Source: Streptosporangium nondiastaticum (GTDB lineage Bacteria; Actinomycetota; Actinomycetes; Streptomycetales; Streptomycetaceae). From it: DNA of 64,000 nt. Position 1 is the first letter of the stretch. The number at the start of each line of letters is the position of its first letter. Below, piece after piece: positions 1 through 6,741 of the stretch. The stretch spans positions 1 to 64,000 of the forward strand of contig NZ_PXWG01000016.1 in the NCBI RefSeq assembly GCF_003011965.1, in the 5' to 3' direction. The notes beneath the pieces are model-generated. The model made no database searches. It was not told the DNA's origin and saw only the letters and a program-made list of their open reading frames with translations. The position numbers and the translations under genes were made by a program.

Positions 1-736
1 CGGCGGCGGGGGTCCCGCCGGATCCGGGAAGGACGCCGGGACGGCCACGGGGCCCGGGCCGCTGGAGCGTGCGATCGCGGCCGAAGCCGCCGCCCTGCTG
101 GCCGTCGGCCGGACCGGTTCCGTGTCGGTCGGCCTCGACGGGGCGCGCTGCGGCGACCCAGTGACGGTCCTCGTGGAGTCGTGCCTGCCGCCCCCGCGCA
201 TGATCGTCTTCGGGGCGGTGGACTTCGCCGCGGCGCTCGTACGGGCCGGCAAGTTCCTCGGCCACCACGTGACGGTGTGCGACGCGCGGCCCGTGTTCGC
301 GACGCCGGGACGCTTCCCCGAAGCGGACGAGGTCGCCGTCGACTGGCCGCACCGCTACCTCGACGCCCAGGAGGCGGCGGGGGCGCTCGACGCCCGGACC
401 GTCCTGTGCGTGCTGACCCACGACGCGAAGTTCGACGTGCCGCTGCTGACACGCGCCCTGCGGCTGCCCGTCGCCTACGTCGGCGCGATGGGCTCGCGCC
501 GCACGCACGAGGCCCGGCTGGGGCGGCTGCGCGAGGCGGGCGTCGGCGAGCGCGCGCTGGGCCGGCTGCGCTCGCCGATCGGCCTCGACCTCGGGGCGCG
601 GACCCCGGAGGAGACGGCCCTGTCCATCGCGGCGGAGATCGTCGCCGTCCGGCACGGAGGGACGGGCGCCCCGCTGACGGGTGCGCGCACGCCGATCCAC
701 CACGAGCCGCGGCGGGGGCTGGGGCCGGTGGCCTGA
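1..736 (+). CDS. XdhC/CoxI-family accessory protein (5' truncated by window edge)
   Basis: The reading frame is open from the first bases of the window, so only the C-terminal part (about 245 residues) is present. It has the Rossmann-like half of XdhC/CoxI proteins: the glycine-containing stretch MIVFGAVDFAAALVRAGKFLG, then CDARPVFATPGRFPEADEV, VLCVLTHDAKFDVPLL and the YVGAMGSRRTHEARLGRL segment that typifies the family. XdhC proteins help insert the sulfurated molybdenum cofactor into xanthine dehydrogenase-type enzymes. This fits the purine-degradation genes at the other end of the window, although they are 60 kb away. Confident about the family, less so about the client enzyme, because the N-terminal half is not visible. 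Confidence 0.85.
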   Translation, partial: GGGGPAGSGKDAGTATGPGPLERAIAAEAAALLAVGRTGSVSVGLDGARCGDPVTVLVESCLPPPRMIVFGAVDFAAALVRAGKFLGHHVTVCDARPVFATPGRFPEADEVAVDWPHRYLDAQEAAGALDARTVLCVLTHDAKFDVPLLTRALRLPVAYVGAMGSRRTHEARLGRLREAGVGERALGRLRSPIGLDLGARTPEETALSIAAEIVAVRHGGTGAPLTGARTPIHHEPRRGLGPVA

Positions 737-822
737 CGCGCCGCTGTCAGGGGCCTCTGATAGAACATGAGTCGCATTTTTGAGCTGTTCATGTTCATGT
801 CCCACCAGCACGATGAGGCCCT

Positions 823-2718
823 TTGTCTCCCTCGTCTCACTCCAGACGGATCTGGACCCTCGCCCTGGCCGTGGGTCTGACCACGTGCGGCACCGCCGCC
901 ACGGCGGTCGCCGCGCCTTCCCCGGCCGGACCGTCCCCCGCCCCCTCCGCGGCCGCCGCGGCCCGCTCCGCCGAGACGTACTGGACGGCCGAGCGCATGG
1001 CCGGGGCGAAGCCCCTCGACGCGGGCAAGGCCACGGCCGGCGCGGGGAAGACCCCGGCCGCCGGCAAGGCTCCGGCCCCGGCTCTGGTCGCGCCCCGTAC
1101 GTCGGCGGCCTCGGGCCCGGCCCTGGTCGCGCCCCGTACGTCGGTCGCGTCGGTCGCCGCTCCGGCACCCGCCGGCACGCCCCAGGGCACGTACGGCGAC
1201 GGCATACCCATGGTCGGCACGTTCTTCAGCAGCGACCCGACCGGGACCACGTACTGCACCGCGAGCGTCGTGCAGAGCCCCGGCCGCAACCTGGTCCTCA
1301 CCGCCGGGCACTGCGCCCAGGGCCTCGCCGGGCGCACCCAGCAGATCTTCGTGCCGCAGTACCGCAAGGGCCTCGACGCGGCCCACCAGCCGTACGGCGT
1401 CTTCCCCGTCGAGCGGGTCTTCGGCGACCCGCGGTACACCCGCAACAGCACCGGCCCCGACTCCGACCTGGACGTCGGCTTCGCGCGCCTCGGCCCCAAC
1501 TCCCGCGGCGAGCAGGCCGAGACCGTCACCGGCGGGCTCCGGCTGACCCCCACGCCCCGCTGGACGAGCACCGTCACCGTCGTCGGCTACCCCGGCTCGC
1601 ACAACACCGACCAGCGGGCGCTCAGCTGCACCGTGCCGACCTCCCGGCTCTCCGGCCAGCACCAGCTCCAGATGAAGTGCGGCGGCTTCTACGGCGGCAC
1701 GTCCGGCAGCCCGTGGATCGTGGGCTACGACGCCTCCGCCCGCACCGGCGACATCATCGGCAGCCTCGGCGGCTGGAACGGCGGCGGCACCCTCACCGGC
1801 GAGGACTGGATCAGCTACGCGCCCGTCTTCGGCAGCGAGGTCCGGGCCCTCTACCAGGACGCGATCGCCGACCGCACGCCCGTCCGCACGGCCTACCAGC
1901 GCCCCTCCGACAGCGCCCGCCTCCCCGGCGCCGCCTCCACCTGGACGCACGCCAAGCACCTCGTCTCCGCCGACTTCACCGGCGACGGGCGCGACGACCT
2001 CCTGACGATCTGGAGCGACGGCGAGGTCAGCCTCTACCCGGGCGACGGCCGCGGCGGCTTCGGCGCCGAGCAGCAGCTCGCGCGGTCCGACAGCTTCTGG
2101 AAGCGCGCCGTGACCGTCACGGCGGGCGAGTTCAGCGGCACCGGCAAGCCCGACCTCATGGTCCGCTGGGACACCGGCAAGCTCTCGTACTACGAGGACT
2201 TCCAGGCCGGCGGCTCCGGCCCCGAGTACACGCTCGGCGCGGGCGGCTCCTTCTGGAAGTACGCCTCCCAGATCACCGCCGGCCGTTACAACTCCACGGA
2301 CAAGACGGCCGACCTGGCCGTGCGCTGGGTCGACGGCAGCCTCAGCGTGTACGCGGGCGCCGGCCCCTCCGGCCCCGGCACGGAGCGCCGCCTGATGGAC
2401 GCCGGCTCGTACTGGAAGTACGCCACCGCCCTCAGCAGCCCCCGCCCGGCGGGCCAGGACCGCAGCACGCTCCTCGTCCGCTGGTCCGACGGCTCCCTCG
2501 GCTCGTACGCCACCACCGGCACGGACCTCGGCAAGGGAACCCGCCTCCAGGCCCCCGACCCGTCCTGGACGGACACCGCCATGACCACCGGCGACCTGAG
2601 CGGCTCGGGCCGCCCGGACGACCTCGTCGTCCGCTGGTCCGACGGCGAGACGTCCCTGTACGACGGGGTGGGCGGCGACGGACCGGGGGCGTGGACGCCG
2701 CTGGTGAACAACGGCTGA
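823..2718 (+). CDS. secreted trypsin-like serine protease with C-terminal FG-GAP/VCBS-type repeats
   Basis: A 631-residue protein, TTG start (the first possible start after an in-frame stop, with GAGG just upstream). The N-terminus has an Arg pair, a hydrophobic stretch and an Ala-rich signal-peptide end (TAVAAPSPAG). A low-complexity propeptide with a duplicated LVAPRTSxAS unit follows. The S1-type protease domain shows LTAGHC (His163), DLDVGF (Asp217) and GGTSGSPW (Ser296), a complete triad. Residues from about 350 on form repeated blocks of roughly 45-50 residues with VRWSDGxxSxY and DFTGDGRDDL motifs, typical of VCBS/FG-GAP propeller repeats thought to bind substrate or cell surface. It is probably exported and works outside the cell. 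Substrate unknown. Related proteins are common in streptomycetes. Confidence 0.85.
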   Translation: MSPSSHSRRIWTLALAVGLTTCGTAATAVAAPSPAGPSPAPSAAAAARSAETYWTAERMAGAKPLDAGKATAGAGKTPAAGKAPAPALVAPRTSAASGPALVAPRTSVASVAAPAPAGTPQGTYGDGIPMVGTFFSSDPTGTTYCTASVVQSPGRNLVLTAGHCAQGLAGRTQQIFVPQYRKGLDAAHQPYGVFPVERVFGDPRYTRNSTGPDSDLDVGFARLGPNSRGEQAETVTGGLRLTPTPRWTSTVTVVGYPGSHNTDQRALSCTVPTSRLSGQHQLQMKCGGFYGGTSGSPWIVGYDASARTGDIIGSLGGWNGGGTLTGEDWISYAPVFGSEVRALYQDAIADRTPVRTAYQRPSDSARLPGAASTWTHAKHLVSADFTGDGRDDLLTIWSDGEVSLYPGDGRGGFGAEQQLARSDSFWKRAVTVTAGEFSGTGKPDLMVRWDTGKLSYYEDFQAGGSGPEYTLGAGGSFWKYASQITAGRYNSTDKTADLAVRWVDGSLSVYAGAGPSGPGTERRLMDAGSYWKYATALSSPRPAGQDRSTLLVRWSDGSLGSYATTGTDLGKGTRLQAPDPSWTDTAMTTGDLSGSGRPDDLVVRWSDGETSLYDGVGGDGPGAWTPLVNNG

Positions 2719-2789
2719 GACCCTTCAGCTTGCTGCTCGGCGGTTCGCGGCCCGGGGTCGCGGATCGCCGAGCGAGCCGGGCCGGCCGG

Positions 2790-3329
2790 TCAGATCCGCT
2801 TGACGAGCGACTCGAACACGGGGGAGTTGTCGAAGGGCTGGATATCGCCCAGCTTCTCCCAGCCCCACGCGTAGTAGGCGGAGCGGGCCGGGATGTTCTT
2901 CGGGTCGACCAGGATGGTCCCGAGCTCCTCAGCACGACTCGCGATCAGCCTGTCGTGCAGCAGACGGGCGATGCCCCGGCGGCGCCAAGCCGGCCGGACC
3001 ATCAGCTCCGAGATCGCGAAGACCTTGCCCTGCCCGGTCAGACGGCGCACCTCTTCGGGGAGTTCCCCGCGGAAGCCGCCCCACCAGGACCCGGCGGGAG
3101 CGATGGCGAAGCCGAAGACGTACCCGACGAGTGCGCTGCCGTCCTCCGACGCCACCAGTTCGAAGCCCGGGCGCTGCACGTAGGCCGAGAGCCGGTCCAG
3201 GAAGGCCGGTCGTGAGCGGAAGGCGCCGTCCAGCTTCTCGGCGTAGGCCTCCTCGTAGACGTCGGCCAGCACCTCCCGCTCGCCGTCGGCTTCCTTTCCG
3301 CTCAGCCGGCGCAGCTTCAGGTCAGCCAT
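2790..3329 (-). CDS. GNAT-family N-acetyltransferase
   Basis: A 179-residue single-domain protein of the GNAT fold. The acetyl-CoA pyrophosphate loop is seen in LMVRPAWRRRGIARLLHDRL (about residues 109-128), preceded by the beta4 strand VFAISE, and followed by the usual late segment in which a Tyr-containing helix (YYAWGWEKLGDI) closes the active site. It would transfer an acetyl group from acetyl-CoA to an amine; the acceptor cannot be read from sequence. It ends about 70 bp from the convergent protease gene. It starts 15 bp downstream of the stop of the XRE regulator on the same strand, so the two are probably co-transcribed. Confidence 0.8.
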   Translation of the reverse strand: MADLKLRRLSGKEADGEREVLADVYEEAYAEKLDGAFRSRPAFLDRLSAYVQRPGFELVASEDGSALVGYVFGFAIAPAGSWWGGFRGELPEEVRRLTGQGKVFAISELMVRPAWRRRGIARLLHDRLIASRAEELGTILVDPKNIPARSAYYAWGWEKLGDIQPFDNSPVFESLVKRI

Positions 3330-3344
3330 GGCTCTCCTCTTCTC

Positions 3345-4622
3345 TCATGCCACGAGGGGCCGGGATTCCGTCAGGAAGTCCCGCACCGGAACGTCGTCCT
3401 TGTGCATGGCCACGCTGCTGCGGAACGCCGCGAGCCGGGCCGTGGTACGTGCCGAGGAGACATCCGCGATCAGCGGAAGCGCGCTCCGGGCCACCTCGCA
3501 GGCATCGTGGACATCGCCCTTCTGCACGTGCAACTCGGCCAGTACCACCGTGTACCAGGCCCGGTTGCGGCCGTACCTGTGGCTCATGGTCGCCAGCGTC
3601 CGCTCGGCCAGCCGCTGGGCCACGGCGGTTTCGCCGAGCTCGGCGTGGCACGTGGCGGCGAGCCCGTCCAGCTCCGCCAGCGAATAGAAGTCGATCCACG
3701 GAGGGTCTTCGTCCGAGGCGCCGTGGTCGAACGACCTGTACGCCCGCGCGAGCGCCGACCGGCACTCCTTGGAGTCCCCCAGCATGGCCCAGCCCCAGGC
3801 CTCGCGCAGCGTCAGGAGCGACATCAGCCGCGGCGGCACGTGGCGGGCGCTCACGCGCTGCCCCATCCTGGCCAGGTCCACGGCGTCACGAGGCATCCCG
3901 TTCCGCGCCGCGGCCATGGACATCTGTGCGTAGGCGTGGACTTCCACCTCGGGGTCTTCCGCCATGCGGGCCTGGTACAGCGACTGGTTGTAGTAGGCCC
4001 AGGCGTCCTCGACACGGCCGGCGTCATAGCTCAGCCACCCGGTGAGCACGGCCAAGTCGCCGTACACCGAGCGCAGTTTCCTGCCGGTCGACTCCGCATA
4101 CCGGGCGGTGTTGATGAGCCGGTTGAGTGCCCCCAAGGCCCGGCGGGCGTCCACGCTGAGGTTGTCTCCGCCCATGCGTTCATCGAGCTGCTTGAGCTTG
4201 CGCACCGTCTGCCGGACGGTCCTCACCTCGGTCGATCCGATCTTCCGGGGCGTACCGCGCTCGGGGCAGAACCCCAGAGCCGCGAGCCCCGAGACGAAAC
4301 TTCGCCGGTCCACTCCCTCCTCCTGGTCGTCGACCTGATCCGACGTGAAGACCGTACGCCGCACCGGGCTTCGCGGGGAAGAGAAGCCGAGGGCGAGGAG
4401 GCTCTCTCCGGTGAGCGCGGCCAGGATCCGCCGGTACACGGGGCGCGGGCAGCTCACATCACCGTCCTCCCACGTGGCGACTACGCGGGACGTGCATCCG
4501 GTGTTCTCGCCCATCCGTGCGCCCTGCTGGTTGACCAGGCGGGCGAACTCCGAGCGGCTCATATGGAACCGCTCCTCCCGGACAGCCCTGATCTTCGGGT
4601 TGGGCACCTTCTTACCGGCCAT
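3345..4622 (-). CDS. XRE-family transcriptional regulator with C-terminal TPR-like region
   Basis: A 425-residue protein from the ATG at 4622, chosen because GAGGGG precedes it directly and because the longer frame adds 40 residues of unlikely composition. Residues about 8-75 form a helix-turn-helix (IRAVREERFHMSRSEFARLVNQ... TSRVVATWEDG). The rest is alpha-helical with repeated paired helices like TPR units (for example AYYNQSLYQARMAEDPEVEVHAYAQ). This architecture is common in large Streptomyces paralogue families of regulators, often found beside small secreted or helper proteins. It is divergent from the small gene at 4820, and an 11-bp-spaced direct repeat lies between them. Ligand and targets unknown. 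Confidence 0.8.
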   Translation of the reverse strand: MAGKKVPNPKIRAVREERFHMSRSEFARLVNQQGARMGENTGCTSRVVATWEDGDVSCPRPVYRRILAALTGESLLALGFSSPRSPVRRTVFTSDQVDDQEEGVDRRSFVSGLAALGFCPERGTPRKIGSTEVRTVRQTVRKLKQLDERMGGDNLSVDARRALGALNRLINTARYAESTGRKLRSVYGDLAVLTGWLSYDAGRVEDAWAYYNQSLYQARMAEDPEVEVHAYAQMSMAAARNGMPRDAVDLARMGQRVSARHVPPRLMSLLTLREAWGWAMLGDSKECRSALARAYRSFDHGASDEDPPWIDFYSLAELDGLAATCHAELGETAVAQRLAERTLATMSHRYGRNRAWYTVVLAELHVQKGDVHDACEVARSALPLIADVSSARTTARLAAFRSSVAMHKDDVPVRDFLTESRPLVA

Positions 4623-4725
4623 CCCCTCGCCCCCTGGCGTCGGTGACTGTTGCTCGCCGACCGTAGCGCCGACAGCCCGTCCTGGCGGTGCCGAACGGCC
4701 GACGAGATCTCCTGAGGCCGCGTAA

Positions 4726-4744
4726 TTGCATCGGAGTTGCATCG
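4726..4744. promoter_or_regulatory. direct repeat in divergent promoter region
   Basis: Two copies of TTGCATCG (4726-4733 and 4737-4744) are spaced 11 bp start to start, about one helical turn, in the 197-bp region between the XRE regulator and the divergent small gene. The placement suits an operator for that regulator, but binding is inferred. Confidence 0.4.
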
Positions 4745-4819
4745 CCGGGCCATCGAGCGTGCGCGCACGGCGCCCGTAGCGTCAGTGCCGCCTCAGCCAC
4801 CCAGCACTCAGGGACTGCC

Positions 4820-5209
4820 ATGCACACGAAGTCACCGGACGGCGACGTCAGCGCCTGCTCTCCTGCCGCGAGGCAGCCGGGCAGCCAGGAGATCGACGTG
4901 TCCCGGATCGGGCGCGACACCGAGCAGGCGTTCAACTGCCACGCCGTACTCCCCGCGCACCAGGACCTCGCCGTGCTGGAACAGCGACTGCGCGAGCACA
5001 TCCGCCGCCTGACCCCCGTCGTCGAAGCGCAGGCCGCCGCCATGGACCCCGAGTGGGCCGGGCACGCCCTCCGCCGGTCCCTGCTCACCCGCGCGGAGCA
5101 GACGCTCGCGCAGGGGCCCGGCGACGGGCTGGTGTCCGCCGCGGAGCACGTGTGCGCGCTCGCGCGGGTGTGCCGGGCCCTGCTCGGTCACTGCTCCGGA
5201 AGCCCGTGA
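4820..5209 (+). CDS. small helical protein, DUF6415-like
   Basis: A 129-residue protein starting at the ATG at 4820; the open frame runs further upstream but through the promoter region. It is mostly helical and hydrophilic, with no signal peptide or membrane segment: DLAVLEQRLREHIRRLTPVVEAQ, then EWAGHALRRSLLTRAEQTL and AAEHVCALARVCRALL. This pattern and its place divergent from an XRE regulator resemble the small DUF6415-type proteins of streptomycetes, sometimes labelled natural-product-associated. No enzyme motif is seen. The family assignment is from memory of its look and is tentative; function unknown. Confidence 0.6.
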   Translation: MHTKSPDGDVSACSPAARQPGSQEIDVSRIGRDTEQAFNCHAVLPAHQDLAVLEQRLREHIRRLTPVVEAQAAAMDPEWAGHALRRSLLTRAEQTLAQGPGDGLVSAAEHVCALARVCRALLGHCSGSP

Positions 5210-5218
5210 CCCGGCCGC

Positions 5219-6217
5219 TCACCCGTGCAGCACCGCATCCACCACCAGCCCCCGGTGGTCCGTGCCCGCCAGGTCCAGGAAGCGGGCGTGGCGGGGTGCG
5301 AGGGCCGGGCTGAGGAGGACGTGGTCGATCTGGGCGCCCAGCGGGGGAGCGGTCAGGGACGGCCACGTGGGGGTGCGGGAGCGGCCCAGGGCGGCCGCGC
5401 TGTCGCGGACGCCCGTGTCCAGGACGGCCCGGAAGGCCGCGTGGTCCTGCGAGGCGTTGAAATCGCCCGCGATGACCGTGGGGGCCTCGCCGCGCGCCGC
5501 GGCCATGGCGCGGACGCGGCCCAGCTCCGTGCGCCACAGTTCCACCCCGCCCGCCACCGGCGGCATCGGGTGCACCACCTGGAACAGCAGCCGCGCTCCC
5601 GCCACCCGTACCAGCGCCCGGGGCATCGCCAGCGTCCCGGGCACGGACCCGTCCGGCTCCAGCGGGAACCGGCTGAGGAGCGCCGAGCCCTGCGCCCTGC
5701 CCCCGCCCACGACGATCCGGTACGGGTACGCGGCCCGCACCTGCGGGCGGTCCAGGGCCGGTGCGCACTCCTCCGGGGAGCACTCCTGCACCGAGACCAG
5801 GTCCGGCCGCTCGCGCCGCAGGGCCTCCAGCAGGGCCGGCGTGGCCTCGCCGAACTCCAGGTTCGCGGTCAGGATCCGCAGCCGGGCCACCTCCGGGCCG
5901 GTCGCCGCCGCGCCTCCCGCCGCGTACGGGGGCAGGAAGTACAGCGTCCCGAGCACCGCCGCCAGGCCCCACGCGCAGCCCGCCGCCCACCGCGTGCCCG
6001 CCGCGAGCACCAGCGCGGCCCCGGCGGGAGCGAGCAACCAGGGCAGGAACGCCAGCAGTTGGGGAACGGGCGTGACGCCGTCCACGTCGCAGGCGCGGCA
6101 CAGCAGCGGCCCGCTGACCAGCGCCAGGAGCAGGCCCGCGGCCCAGCGGGCGGCCTTCCGGCGCACGCGCGGGGGCGGTCCGTCCGGGCCGGGCGGTGCC
6201 GGGATGGTCCCCTCCAT
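5219..6217 (-). CDS. membrane-anchored endonuclease/exonuclease/phosphatase-family protein
   Basis: A 332-residue protein from the ATG at 6217, with AAGG upstream. Residues about 20-105 contain three hydrophobic segments (AAGLLLALVSGPLL, LLAFLPWLLAPAGAALVLAAG, GCAWGLAAVLGTLYFLPPY). An EEP-fold catalytic domain follows with its motifs in order: LRILTANLEF, the metal-binding Glu in SVQECSP, a His in FQVVHPMPP, GDFN in VIAGDFNASQD, and a final DH in GTDHRGLVVD. It should hydrolyse phosphodiester or phosphoester bonds on the outer face of the membrane. Substrate unknown: nucleic acid, lipid or phosphoprotein are all possible. This three-helix-plus-EEP layout is common in streptomycetes. The gene converges on the small gene at 4820. 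Confidence 0.8.
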   Translation of the reverse strand: MEGTIPAPPGPDGPPPRVRRKAARWAAGLLLALVSGPLLCRACDVDGVTPVPQLLAFLPWLLAPAGAALVLAAGTRWAAGCAWGLAAVLGTLYFLPPYAAGGAAATGPEVARLRILTANLEFGEATPALLEALRRERPDLVSVQECSPEECAPALDRPQVRAAYPYRIVVGGGRAQGSALLSRFPLEPDGSVPGTLAMPRALVRVAGARLLFQVVHPMPPVAGGVELWRTELGRVRAMAAARGEAPTVIAGDFNASQDHAAFRAVLDTGVRDSAAALGRSRTPTWPSLTAPPLGAQIDHVLLSPALAPRHARFLDLAGTDHRGLVVDAVLHG

Positions 6218-6252
6218 GCTTTTGACCTTGGTATTACCTTCTGATTGCGGAC

Positions 6253-6276
6253 GGCTTGACGTCATATGGCAAGCTA
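6253..6276. promoter_or_regulatory. inverted repeat in divergent promoter region
   Basis: The arms GCTTG and CAAGC flank an 11-bp spacer containing the GACGTC palindrome, in the region between the EEP gene and the mgtA leader. It could be an operator or part of a promoter (it contains TTGACG), but no -10 box at the usual distance was identified. Confidence 0.3.
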
Positions 6277-6362
6277 GACGCTGAAGGTGCCGCTCCGGCC
6301 GCATTTGGCGCGCTTTTCGCGCGGTGCCGCATCGTGTACGTACGAGCGAGGAGGTGATCGGG

Positions 6363-6425
6363 ATGACCAGTCGGAGTCCCGAGGGAAGTCCTCGCCAGTG
6401 CGTATCCGCTCGCGCGGCGCTCTGA
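6363..6425 (+). CDS. possible leader peptide of mgtA
   Basis: A 20-codon frame (MTSRSPEGSPRQCVSARAAL, then TGA) preceded by GAGGAGGTGA seven bases before its ATG, the best ribosome-binding site in the region. Its stop codon lies inside the first copy of a 16-bp tandem repeat, and a hairpin with a following T run lies about 95 bp downstream. The arrangement is that of an attenuation leader. Magnesium-transporter genes of enterobacteria are known to use leader peptides, but no homology to those was seen. Regulation here is inferred. Confidence 0.45.
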   Translation: MTSRSPEGSPRQCVSARAAL

Positions 6426-6452
6426 TTCGCTGAGCACTCTGATTCGCTGAGC
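6420..6452 (+). repeat. two-copy tandem repeat in mgtA leader
   Basis: CTCTGATTCGCTGAGC occurs at 6420-6435 and again at 6437-6452, separated by one base (17-bp period). The copies are identical. The first contains the stop codon of the possible leader peptide. Confidence 0.8.
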
Positions 6453-6517
6453 GGTCCGCCGAGCTGACCCATGGGGCCGTGCGCCCCGGCGCTGTGGCGA
6501 GCATTTCCCCCTTTTGC

Positions 6518-6537
6518 AGGCCTGTACCAGGCCTTTT
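6518..6537 (+). terminator. terminator-like hairpin in mgtA leader
   Basis: AGGCCTG, loop TAC and CAGGCCT form a perfect 7-bp stem, followed by TTT and then CCC. It lies about 205 bp before the mgtA start and could stop transcription early (attenuator). Confidence 0.45.
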
Positions 6538-6741
6538 CCCGGTCGCTGTCCGGGCTGTCCGCACCGCACCGTCGATTCCGGGCGTGCCCACGAGGCTTTC
6601 GCCTGCCCTGAGACAGCCGTAGCGACTCCATAGCGCCACCGAATAGCACCACCGACTTTTCCGTGCCCACGGCCCGGCCGCGCCGCCATGCCGCCATGCC
6701 GCTGCGCCGTCGCGCCGCCGTGCCCGGAGAGAGGTTCCGCC

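Noticed and set aside
6230..6741. M-box (ykoK) magnesium riboswitch before mgtA
   Set aside because: The conserved riboswitch segments were looked for and not found; the leader ORF and hairpin are reported instead.
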